64,000 bases of DNA from Pelecanus crispus (taxonomy: Eukaryota > Chordata > Aves > Pelecaniformes > Pelecanidae). The DNA lies in assembly GCF_030463565.1 (NCBI RefSeq), contig NC_134644.1:154548191-154612190 (forward strand), written 5' to 3'. Positions within the stretch are counted from its first letter, which is position 1. Every line of letters starts with the position of its first letter. The notes below the pieces were generated by a model. The model had not been told where the DNA came from and made no database searches. It saw nothing but the letters and a program-made list of their open reading frames with translations. The translations under genes were made by a program, and so were the position numbers. Positions 51,759-62,135 of the stretch are shown one piece after another.

Positions 51759-54700
51759 CAACCTAAGGAACCTTTAGTTTAAAGTTGATCAGTGTAAACA
51801 AGGAAAGATGGCAAGGGTTGAAAAGACTCCCTCAGGGATGTGGCCTTTATGGAGGGAGGAAGGCGAAATCTTGCCCTTGTCAGTGAAGCCTGTTTCACAG
51901 TACTGAAGAGGGCATTGCATTTTGACAGGGTTCTGCTAGCTGAGTATTAGTGCTGTTTATTGTGCAATTGTTGTTTCTGATAACAATGTGCAGAGTACTA
52001 ACTGGAGATAAATACTTTGGGATACATACAGTAACCTGATATTTCCTGTTGGAATGCCAAATTTATCCCTTCCATGACACTAATCTCATAATTCACTCGC
52101 TGAGCACTAAAGATTTCTCTTATAAATTAGATCTGTTTGATAATCCATTCAGTTTTTTTATATACTCAGTACGTTGCTGCTCATATTCCTTCCTGATAGT
52201 GATTAACAGATGTCAGCAGGAGAGTCAGACAGGTGCATGCATAAACGGAGTTTCTCCATTTTCCCATTGAAGATGCAGGAACCTGATTGACTACAAAATC
52301 CTTGTTTTCCCTGCCTTGCTATTTTGTGTAAAAGCCTCATTGAGTGCTGTTTCTGACAAAGAGAATACAGAAAGAAATAATGCCAACTAGCCTTTCCTGA
52401 CTTCATTTTTGTGGAGAAAGGAGAATGTTTCATTTTGTTTTGATTTGTTTTAATTTATGTTATATTTCAGATTAAAGGCCACAAATTTGGGATCCATTTT
52501 GATAGACATTGAACCTGCCCCAAAGTTCTAGGAGCTAAAGACATCAAGAGACACAGTGTTAAAACCTGTAGAAAGGGTACGGCCCGGTGGGTAATTCAAT
52601 CCCTATTGAAGCAGCTTGACTGTCCATGTAATCACAAATCACAAAGGCTTTTCATTGACTTTATTATCTAGCTTCCCTTGCCCTTAGTAAGAGTAGGATT
52701 GCTGTGCATTAGGACATTCATTTTCTCTTATTCACTGGGTATGACATGCTCTGAAAGTGCTGGTTCCTGGAGGTGCTCTTAAAAGGGTAGACAATTGGAA
52801 AATTTCCCATTTAAGAGATCTGTGGCATTAGGTGCAAAGCTGGGCTCTCCACAACAGTGGCACTAAGGTTTTTTATAAGGCAACAAACTGACATGTAGAA
52901 CCATGTCCTCAAAACATTTCAGTGTCTAACTCGTAAGTAGAAATGTCTAACTAGACACAAGCATGTGAAATAACAATGTTGATTTGTGCCCTTTCAGATA
53001 TATATTAGTGATCCTGAGAAGGGTTGTTTGAGTTAGTGTGGGATGTGGTACCTGAGGTTGTTCATGGTGAGAGCTTCATCTGACCTGAAGAAGACAAAGA
53101 GTGGGAGGAAGGACATTACTCCCATTTTCACCGTGGGGCCCTGAGCTCCCTGGTTGCATGCAGAGCAGATGAGAACTGAACCGAAGTCCCAGGGCACATG
53201 AAAAATGGCCTTTCAGCCATTAAACCTCCATTCAAAAACACTGCTTTTTCTGATGTTGCATACTCATTTCTTTACTGCTGAGGTGCTCAGATTGAAATCT
53301 TCACTGCGTGTGTAACACAGCACCAGCTCCTCCCTGCTGTATTGTGGGCATGGTGTAAACCTGCGTGCGGAGCTGGAGCACCTCCTGGGCAGCCATGAGC
53401 AAAATGGTGTTCGTCTGTTGTGCTTGTGGCTCACAGACAACCAAATTGCTTCTTATTTTGTTTCATCTGCATTCGTTTTTGTTTGTTCAGAGCTGCTAAG
53501 TTCATGTCTTTTGAAACTCAAAGTGGACAAAAGGGCACAAACAACTGGATTTCACCAGCTTTCTAAATATTGATTCACTTCTGGTTTCTGTAAGAAAATG
53601 ACACAGAGTCCTACTAATATCTAAGGTTATCTGTGGCCTTGTGACCTGTGAATCACAACCTCAGTGCAACTCTGGTTTGAACACTGGAAAGTGAAAGGTC
53701 AGAGAAATGAGATAGCTTATGTATGGCAACAAGATTACCAGTTTGGGCTGTTCTGAAGATATTAATTTGAACCATCTTGTGGCAAATATCACTCAGGTGC
53801 ACTTAAGAGAAAAAAAGGAATTCTTGAACTCTTGAAAAGACACAGTATTTTTTTAATTGCTAAATATGATTCCAGAGTAAATAAAGGCACCAAAATGAGC
53901 TAATTAGTTGGGGAGTTAAAAATATGAAATTATAAGTATATATTTTAATTTCCCAATGTATTATTCCTCATGAGTCAAAAACCCTATTGCAATGTGATTC
54001 TTGGACTATGTGATGAAAACAGTCTGTGAGAGACTAATTAAAGACTTTCAGGATAACGCATTATGCATAAGTTGGCTAAATTTAGGTTGGAAGAACAAAC
54101 TGAATTCCTGCATTTACAATTGCTGAGTATTTGTCTTGAAGGCTATTTTAATGTGGTTTTTTTTTTAAACGGACTTTAGATCCCACCTCAAAGTATAGCT
54201 TTCTTTTCTTTGTTTCTTTCTTAGGCTTCCTGGTGTGTGTGTGTGCTCCATAGACATATCTCTGGCCTAGTCAAATTGTAGTAAACACAATATGACTTTT
54301 TAGAATAGTTTTGTGTGATTCCCCTTTCTCAATCGCCTATGTTTTTAGGAGCAACTTTTTACTCTGTGAATATCAATATTTTTCTTAGGGAAGGTCTACA
54401 CTGATATAAAACAAATGCATTTTTAATCCATTTGGTATAAACTGAAATCAGTGGGAGTGCAGTGCTTTTAAAACCAAAAGCATGTACCTAAATATAGACT
54501 TAACTTTGACCATCCATGCCATTTTTATTAGTTCCTTTTGTTTCAGTTTTTTAGATCTTTCATTGCATGTTTAGTTGATTCTGGCGATGAATTGGTCTTT
54601 GGAAAACCTTCTTTTCGAACCATAGGTGGCAGCAGACAGCAAAAACTTCAGAAATAAGGGCTCCTCTGCATCCCCCAGTAAACTGAGATGGCAAGATAGC

Positions 54701-55041
54701 TTGCTTTGTCATAGGATGGGCTCTCTATCACTTTCTCCCCACATCCAGGGGCTATTTCAACTGTTTGTTTTACATATTTGTATTATACTTAATTGTACCG
54801 AAAATAGAAGCATTTTTCCTTTTTTTTCCTCTGAATACTTACATGTATAAAATGTTAATCTGATGAGGTTAAAGTCACCTTATAAATCTCCTTTGATTTC
54901 CCGTATTATCCATTGGCTGGCAGCAGTATCATTTAATCTATTTTACATTATATCAAACTGAGGCAGTTTTTCTGATCTGGTCTTTGCACTGTGGAGCAGC
55001 TCACAGTAACCGGAAAGGAGATTCTAGAGATACTCGTGTCA

Positions 55042-55053
55042 TGCAAATTTGCA
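55042..55053. promoter_or_regulatory. Octamer-containing palindrome
   Basis: The context CATGCAAATTTGCACA contains an exact ATGCAAAT octamer (POU-factor motif, 55041-55048) inside the 12-bp perfect palindrome TGCAAATTTGCA. A binding role is inference only. Confidence 0.25.
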
Positions 55054-55823
55054 CAAGTCACACAATGGAAAAGAAGCAGTCACAGAGCTGCTGGCTCCTG
55101 CCTAAACCTCTGTTAATGAACACATAGTCACAGTTACGGAGGTAAATTTTCCATCTCTTCATTTTACACTGTTGGGTAGTCAAAACTGGTCTTGGTTATG
55201 AATTTATTTTTACAACACAAAGCCCAAGGTATTTATTATTGTGTTTTCCCAAAGCCTTGAAAACTCTAAACAAACACCAAAGCTTTTGTGATATGCTAAA
55301 GGCAAGTGAGTGTACCAGTCCTCTGTGAGTGACACTAGACACATCTCCACCTATGTGTTTAAGGAACTGCCTGTCTCCTGCTGTGGTAAAACTAGCATTA
55401 ATTTCTTAATCTAATAAAGAGAAAAAAATTAATGGAATAGACTTTGGCTAATGAGGCCTTACTTCTTAAAAAAAAGCGGCATATAGTTGTGTCATCTTTG
55501 GCTTGTGATCAGGCAGCCTAAAGCACCTTCACTCCACAGGGGTTGCCTCACGGTGTGCACAGCCTGGAGGTGTGCAGAGACATCACCTTGCGAGAAACTG
55601 CCATCACGGTGGCTCCTGGGCTGTGCTCCTGTCCACTCTTGGGACAGGGAGCTATTCCAGGAGAAATGGGTAGGAAGGAAGCAGGTGGGGCTGATCCCTG
55701 GACTAGGGTACAGATAGCTCTGATGTGGCTTTCAGCCAGAAAGATATGGGCAGCTGCTGGTCCATGCACAGGGGTGGGCCAGGATTTGTGGGACCCAGGA
55801 ATTGCACTGAGGTTGCTCCAAGG

Positions 55824-56015
55824 AATCATAGCATGGTCTGGGTTGGAAGAGACCTTAAAGATCTGATTCCAACTCCCCTGCCATGGGCAGCAACACCTTC
55901 CACTAGACCAGGTTGCTCAAAGCCCTGTCCAACCTGGCCTTGAACACTTCCAGGGATGGGGCATCCACAGCTTCTCTGGGCAACCTGTTCCAGTGCCTCA
56001 CCACCCTCGTAGTGA
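55824..56015 (-). mobile_element. CR1 3' end fragment with part of the end of ORF2
   Basis: Minus-strand CR1. Plus-strand landmarks are AATCATAGCATGGTCTGGGT, TTGGAAGAGACCTTAAAGAT, CCTGCCATGGGCAGCAACAC, CTTCCACTAGACCAGGTTGC, and CACAGCTTCTCTGGGCAACC, which is the complement of the end of ORF2 (…RLPREV…). The terminal octamer repeat is mostly lost, so this copy is older than the one at 37955. ORFs reported across it are shadows of the repeat. Confidence 0.9.
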
Positions 56016-56270
56016 AGAAGGAGTTCCAGATTCCCTGGAAGGACTGAATGAAACCCCTCAAAAAGGACAGTATTAGTGCCTGGCAGTGGGATACTCACTC
56101 TGCATGAAGGCAGAGGAGAAGGCTGGAGACAAGAACCACTGCACGAATCTAGGAGAATTTTGCCTGGGGGTTTTGCAGAACAAACAGCACTAAGCGAAGC
56201 TATCAAAGGTAGATTAAATAATCATCTCTGGTGGATGAAAGATGAACTCCAAAGCAGAAGCTTTTTAAGC

Positions 56271-56395
56271 GGGGGGGAGAAAAAGAAGAAAAAAGAAAAG
56301 AGAAAAAACAAAAAAAGAGAAAGAAAAAAGAAAAAAAGAAAACAGAAAAAAGAAAACAAAAAAAAAAAGAAAAGAGAAAAAAGAAAAAAGAAAGG
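56271..56395 (+). repeat. 125-bp polypurine tract
   Basis: Begins with seven G, then is made entirely of A and G except for three C (near 56309, 56343 and 56357). It starts about 250 bp right of a CR1 fragment. The lysine-rich ORF reported across it, and its phenylalanine-rich antisense, are products of the low complexity and not genes. Confidence 0.95.
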
Positions 56396-58005
56396 TTTGC
56401 TTCAAAAAGAAGAAGAGCAAAACATATATCCAGGAGTTCTGCTCCATTACTCAAAAGAAAACAAACCAGTGGTTCCATGATGCAGCTGAATGAGATCAGG
56501 TCTGAGATTTGTAGTTTCCCTAAGAGCAGACAATGATTCTAAATATAAGCGTGAGAGGGCTGCAAAAGGATGGAGATCCACATCTTTTAGTGGAAGAATA
56601 AATATTATCCAAAGCTGATTTATCTACTGGATTCTTGTCTCATGTGAAAAGCATGAACTGTTTCTCAGACAGAATGTTACCAAAAATTCCTCTAAGAAGG
56701 GACTGCTTTTTAAGTATTGCTTTAGATTTTACCAGATGTCAATGTGTCTCCATTGTATTGTAAATACTAAATAAAAGCAGAAAGTAAAATGGCAACAGTG
56801 TTCCTTTTAGACTTTGGAAAATTAATTGGATACTAGTTCTCCTTTAATACATACATTAACAGATTCCTCTGCCCAATTCTTCTTCATATTCCTCCTTTTC
56901 CTGTGCTTTCATCTTTGTCATTTCTCCATACTCTTCTTGTCAGACTGACTTCCTTCTTTTGCTGGCCTTGCCCTCAGCTTCCTAATCTTATCCCTTGGCA
57001 TTCTTAGCCATATTATCCTATAACAGCCATTTTCTCACTTTTCCCCAACTATTTCTTACCGCTCTCAGTGTGTCAAGATTCTCCAATTTTACTTTTCCTT
57101 GGTTCAGAGTATTTTACCTTCCTTCTCCTACTGGGTTGAAGCAGATGCCCATGAGTTACTCTTCTGGGGTCCTATTAGGGTTTCTGTAGTGCTGACCTGG
57201 CAAAACATCCATTTTCTGTTTAAGTAGAAAGAAGGTCCTCTGTGTGCATATGTGCCTATTTTTCCCTTCACGGCCTTGCAAAGCAAATGACTGTCATGAA
57301 AGGTTCCTTCCCCATGGTTTGGCAGGGACTGACTTTGCTCTCCCTATAGGTGATGTTGTGGTTGTGAACACAAGCATCTGCAGGTCTTCGGTCTTCTGTT
57401 AATTGTGGTCCTACCTTCCTGTGACTACTTCAAGGCAGCAAGAGGTAAGCACTGCCATCAGTTTAAAAGGAGGCACAGGGGCACTATTAAAGTGAGAGAA
57501 AGGTGAGAAATATAATGAGAGAAAGAAAATTTATAGTAATTCTTTGGGGGTCAAGATTCTCTCTAGTGAAACGCAGGACTGGTGTCTTGGTCTTCATGTA
57601 CTTTAATATATTAATGTTTTGGGGGGGTCATATTTACAGTATATATCCGTTCTTTAACTAAACTCACTGATTCAGAAAACAGTGCAGGCCACTTACACAG
57701 AGAATAAGGTCTCCTCCCAACAGAAATTTTAGCTAGTGCAAGAACAAAGGCTCCAATTTCACAAGATTTTGAATAGGCATAGGTTTTATTTCATTATCAG
57801 TCCTTAAAATTCACACAACAGAATACAGCATTTTCTAAAGGAACCTTTCCTTTTTTAAAGGACTTGTTACAGAGCTATCTTGACATAACCATAAGTAGCA
57901 TGTCTTCTCAAAGATCCACACTAAGTTGCTCCCCGTGCAAAAATTCAAAAAGCACCCAGACAAACAAAACCTGCAGGCATACAAAAGCAAATGAGCCCCA
58001 TAGAT

Positions 58006-58025
58006 TCCTGCTCATATGAGCAGGA
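58006..58025. repeat. 20-bp perfect palindrome
   Basis: TCCTGCTCATATGAGCAGGA reads identically on both strands, with no spacer. Confidence 0.9.
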
Positions 58026-58301
58026 GCCAGGGAGAAGGGGGTTCGGGCACTCCTGGAGGAAGAGGGAGTTCCTACACAGTGTGACAGATGTGGCACAGGA
58101 AATACGGAACTGCTATGTCTCACGAGTAGTCCCTTCCCTTCAATTCTTCCCTGTCTGTCTTTTCCCTCTCTTCATTACAGCCCTGTATCCCTGTCTTTTC
58201 TCTTGCCTGCTCTTGCTCGCCTACCTTCCACATGCTATCCCTTAATCCACCCTTCCTGCTGACATTTGCACTTTTCATTTATTTCATTTTTGGTGCTTTC
58301 A

Positions 58302-58304
<3 letters not shown>

Positions 58305-58331
<27 letters not shown>
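58305..58331. repeat. T27 homopolymer
   Basis: Twenty-seven consecutive T, the longest single-base run in the window. Confidence 0.95.
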
Positions 58332-58332
<1 letters not shown>

Positions 58333-59824
58333 CTGAGATGACATTTCATCCAGATAAAATTTTAAAAAGGTCATTTTGATCGGCTGTGTCAAGCTTTCTT
58401 CAAACATATGGATTTGTGTATGTGAGCATGTGCACACCACAGGTCAGAGTCAGGCAACACCAACAGTATTCAGGGGTTACTGCCTCTCTCCTCAAGCTGG
58501 CCAGCTCATGTAAAAGTGGGTAGCTAGGAATGCCTTTTGGCACAACTGCAGCACAGTCTGGTTGTGAATTAAGCTTGATCCTACCTAGAGAGCTAAGCTC
58601 TTGTTGTGATTGCTGTTTCAGTTTTGTTCTTCCCAAAGGAGAAGTGAGTGCTGTGCCAATCCCAAATGAGGTTATCTGAGGCATGGTCAGAGCTGTGGTT
58701 TGAGCTGCAGGTCTGCAGAGAAGGAAGTTGTTATTGTAGCTGGAAGGGGTTTTTAAGGAACTGTGTCTTGGGAACCTGCTGTATGGATGATTATAAATGT
58801 AGATGACTTGCCTACTTAATAGGCCAGTACTGGATGCTAGGGCACTTAGAAAAGTGTCCATTTAAATTACATCTCCAGCCTTAGAAGATATTAAAAAATA
58901 AAGATCTATATGCTATGGAAACCACATCTATTGATTTGTGAATATTTTGTGTATTCCTGTTTTATAAAACAGGATGAAATTTATCTGTGAAGGGTAAATA
59001 GTAAAGTTACTATTACAATTGAGCATTTTTTTAGTATCTTCCAAGGCAACCGATATTTTAATATAAATCAAATCCAAAAAGACCATTTTTGCTAATTGTA
59101 ACTCTTCAATTCATGCAGTACATACATGTTCAACTTAAGGAGCAGAATGTGCTTTTATGTATGTAGTTCCTCACAACTTTAGCGTTGATTTAAAAAGCTA
59201 GGTTGGTCTGAAGGAACACAACAAATTAAGCAAAAATTCCTGAGAAAATGAGGATAAATTGACTACAAAGAGATGTTAAAACCGATCCCTGTAGTGTTAA
59301 AAGGCATACAAATGGGGCAAGAGTCATTTCTGGCTAAGAGATCAATGGAGATTTGTCACTGCCATGCAACACGATCGAATGGATGATAGAACACGTCATA
59401 AGGCAAGAGAAACAAGCATCACACTTCAATTTGTACCTTTGCAGTGGAATTCAAGAAACATCTTATTCTAAAGACTAATAGAGAGTTGTATGATTTGAAC
59501 TTAAAATGGTAAATATAGTGTCATGATTTTAATCAAGGAAATTGAATAAAATATACAGAAATATGGTTTTGAAAGGTTAGAAATATTACTTTCTGGACAA
59601 ACTCTAATCATACTCCCCTCCTAGGCTTTGTCTAAATTTATTAATATTTCTTCCAAGGAGAAGTGGTGGCTTGTAAAATGTCATCAGCCTGTCACAGAAA
59701 GGTATACTCAAAGCAAAGCAAATCATGGACTCTGTAATTTTTTAAAATGTTTTATTATAAAGCATAGGAAACCAAATCCACATTTTTTTCAAACTCAGAT
59801 AAATAAACAGTAAATATCATGCTT

Positions 59825-59830
59825 TTTATT
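59825..59830 (-). terminator. Candidate distal poly(A) signal (first of a cluster)
   Basis: AATAAA on the minus strand, 2.1 kb past the ANGPT1 stop, followed by T-rich sequence. Two further exact signals follow within 200 bp (59751-59756 and 59637-59642). The clustering, and the expected UTR length of about 2 kb, make this the likeliest end of the long transcript. Confidence 0.35.
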
Positions 59831-60265
59831 TTAAATGTGTTTTGGTTTTTGCAATGGGTTCTGCAAAAATGGCATTCCTAACTTGGAGACCTGCAAAAAT
59901 ATATCTTTTGAGAATATGGAGGAAGACAGACCACATATTTTGCATATAAATGAAGACGATTTCAAAAAACTGCTGGAAACTGAGACGAAAGAGCTCTGTG
60001 AAGAAACTGCTGAGTAAGGAGTAGTTTGGTAACTTATTCAGCAGCAAACAGCAAATTAACCCTTAGGCAAGATTATTTCAAATATATATATAAATATATA
60101 CAAATACACAAACCCAAGGATCTTCCCACTTAAAACTAAACAAACATCAAATTGTAATAAAAACAGAGAACTCTGTGGGGCCTTGTGATCTTTAAGAAGT
60201 GTGTAAAAAAAAATCCAAGCAGTTTTTTTCTATTCCACAGAAATAAACTGCTAAAGGAAAAAAGA

Positions 60266-60280
60266 GGGGGGGGGGGGGGG
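60266..60280. repeat. G15 homopolymer in an A-rich setting
   Basis: Fifteen G flanked by AAAGA and AGAAAAAAAA. If the long ANGPT1 3' UTR is used, this is a C run in the mRNA. Confidence 0.95.
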
Positions 60281-60876
60281 AGAAAAAAAAACCCCACCAG
60301 TTACTCTATTATCATCACCCTCTAGAAAAGAGTCAAATCTTTGTTGTGCTTGATCTCAGGAACAGTTTCATGAATGAAACAAAGCAACAAACAGACAAGC
60401 AAAATACTCACCACATTCAGATTTTGTGTGTCATGTTGGTCCCAGTTTAATTGATGAGAATGTTACTTTTGAATTCAGTGGGATCAGGGTAAACTTTTTC
60501 CTTTTATATATAGCAGAAGTAGAATGACTGTAAGCTACATTCCTAAATGGACTTGATTCATATGACTAAATCACGAGGGGCTGTAAATGGGAAGACTTGG
60601 TTCTACAGCCTCATGGGCCACCCAGCTACTTTGTTGCTTGTTTTTATAGGAACTTTATCTTTTCCAATAGTTGAATTGTGCATCTTGCCCCACACTTCTG
60701 CAACATTTTAAAATAAAAAAATTACTTGTTAATAACCTATAAGCAGTCTTCTAAAGTTCTTTTAATATTTATATCCTTTTGAGGCTTTGCACCCTTTGAG
60801 TAGGGTCAGGGCTGCCTGTACAAATTAAATGACCATTACAGGTAATATAAACATGTTATTTACAAGTTCACAATTC

Positions 60877-60882
60877 TTTATT
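60877..60882 (-). terminator. Candidate middle poly(A) signal
   Basis: AATAAA on the minus strand, about 1.1 kb past the ANGPT1 stop. The downstream context (minus strand) is TTGTGAACTTGTAAATAAC, only mildly GU-rich. Confidence 0.25.
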
Positions 60883-61355
60883 TTCTATACAGTTCTGATG
60901 AGTATTTTTTATAGTTGTAGCCTAAGCACTGTGTAGAACTGGCATGCTTCTGATATTCACAAAAATGTAATAAAAAAGTAAAATAATTAATGATAAATTG
61001 TGCACATGCAAGGATACTGTAAAATGAATCCATTGCCTTAAGCTATGCATTTATGTAATTTTTATATACCCTAACAGTTTGCCTTCCTGTGTATTTTTGA
61101 TGGAAATACTCCATGCAAAATCCCATATTTTCTTTAGGATAATATTTCACATTCTTTAAACCTTCCATTAATTTTTCTGCATGACATTCAGACTGCCTTT
61201 AATGAAAGAAGGAAAAAACCTCAAAACACAGCTACTTTTGTTATCACACTATAAATCCTAGCTCAGGGATTATGCCAATTATCTGATTTACCTCTACAGA
61301 GCAACTGAAGAATTTATGCTTATTACCCTTATCATTCTTCATACGTTTGACTCAG

Positions 61356-61361
61356 TTTATT
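61356..61361 (-). terminator. Candidate proximal poly(A) signal
   Basis: AATAAA on the minus strand, about 0.6 kb past the ANGPT1 stop codon. It is the first exact AATAAA after the stop. Confidence 0.25.
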
Positions 61362-61974
61362 TATGAGAAATGTGTCACTAAAGGATTTAATGAAAAATAA
61401 TATTCACACGAATTATTTGACTCTGGGATTAACATAAATCCATCCACCATTCAAATTCTGTTAATTTAAGAAAAAACAATATTTGGAGTGGTCACCTTGA
61501 GTGCTTTAAGATGAGCTTTAATAAAGGTGCCTCCATAATCCTTTTTCATGGGTATAATGTTGGCACTTCACTGCTGAGTAACATTCTACTCAATAGACTG
61601 TGGTTGATACATTTCCATTCTTCAAGTTCTGATGCTGTTGCTGAATAATCTAGTATGTTTTTGCATCTCCTATTAAAAAAAAAAAAAAAAAGGACATCCA
61701 CTGAGAAGCACCAGTTTCAGGCAGAAAACCAGATCCAGTTGTTCTCTGTAAAATCATTGCAGCCACCTTCTAAACCAAGCCTCCCGCAGTCAAAAAAATG
61801 TGGGGTGACTGTTGGAGGGTTTTTGCAGGTTATGGAGTGATAATGAAGACACTTTGCATCATCCCTATGGGTTGTTTTCAAGAAGCCCTTCACCTTTTAC
61901 TTTCAGACTGTGATAGCTGTACTGCTGAGGGCAGTGTTGTCCTGGTTTGTTCTGGGATCCACCACTGAATGCCT

Positions 61975-62135
61975 TTAAAAGTCCAAGGGCCGAATCATCA
62001 TGGTGGTAGAGCGCAAGGAGTAGCTGGGGCCTTTGAAGTAATGCCACTTGATGCCGTTGAGCTTTCCGTGGTTTTGCCCAGCTGTGTAGAACATCCCATT
62101 GAGATTGGAGGGGCCGCAGGCATCAAACCACCATC
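61975..62135 (-). CDS. ANGPT1: Angiopoietin-1, last coding exon (partial gene)
   Basis: Angiopoietin-1 is a secreted ligand that activates the endothelial receptor tyrosine kinase TIE2 (TEK). This exon encodes the C-terminal end of its fibrinogen-like domain. Read on the minus strand it gives 52 residues after a split glycine codon. They begin WWFDACGPSNLNGMFY, carry KLNGIKWHYFKGPSYSL, and end TTMMIRPLDF followed by TAA (61975-61977). The ending RPLDF and the segment TAGQNHGK fit ANGPT1, as I recall the family, rather than ANGPT2 (which ends RPADF). The cysteine in DACGPS is a conserved domain disulfide residue. The exon start is set by a splice acceptor, TTTTCAG then GATGG, with a T-rich tract upstream on the minus strand; the intron is phase 1. 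Human ANGPT1 has nine coding exons, so this should be exon 9. The other exons lie beyond the right edge. No frameshift or premature stop is visible. Confidence 0.95.

Larger units (their letters stand above)
45291..55823. other. Intergenic DNA, no gene recognised
   Basis: Short ORFs only. The largest free-standing one (47914-48192, 92 codons) starts at an ATG in ordinary sequence and shows no motif or splice context. Poly-A/C patches at 45566-45602 and 46443-46462 and the repeats listed are the only structure noted. Confidence 0.6.
56396..59636. other. Intergenic DNA just beyond the ANGPT1 3' end
   Basis: Holds pyrimidine-rich sequence at 56860-57180 and 58130-58260, the T27 run, and the palindrome at 58006. 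A 153-codon minus-strand ORF (58400-58861) is the longest non-repeat ORF in the window. It is rich in Ser, Thr and Leu without any motif and I do not call it a gene. Confidence 0.55.
59637..61974 (-). other. ANGPT1: ANGPT1 3' untranslated region (extent uncertain)
   Basis: Sequence immediately downstream of the ANGPT1 stop on the minus strand must be transcribed 3' UTR for some distance. It is AT-rich, with a U-run in the mRNA sense (A-run 61674-61691 on the plus strand) and a C-run (plus-strand G-run 60266-60280). The left limit here is the furthest plausible AATAAA signal; the true end could be much nearer the stop. Mammalian ANGPT1 3' UTRs are, from memory, around 2 kb or longer, which would fit the distal signals. 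The length is inference; only the start is fixed by sequence. Confidence 0.45.

Noticed and set aside
55487..56206. Overlapping ORFs on both strands around 55.5-56.2 kb
   Set aside because: Several run through the minus-strand CR1 fragment and a locally GC-rich patch; none has an independent coding signal.
56076..56480. Lysine-rich 134-codon protein and its phenylalanine-rich antisense
   Set aside because: Both are translations of a purine simple repeat flanked by a CR1 fragment.
58400..58861. 153-codon minus-strand ORF as a gene next to ANGPT1
   Set aside because: Longest non-repeat ORF, but its composition is ordinary, with no signal peptide, domain or motif that I can recognise.
61865..62047. 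Second minus-strand ORF over the ANGPT1 exon
   Set aside because: It is the wrong frame of the ANGPT1 exon running into the 3' UTR.
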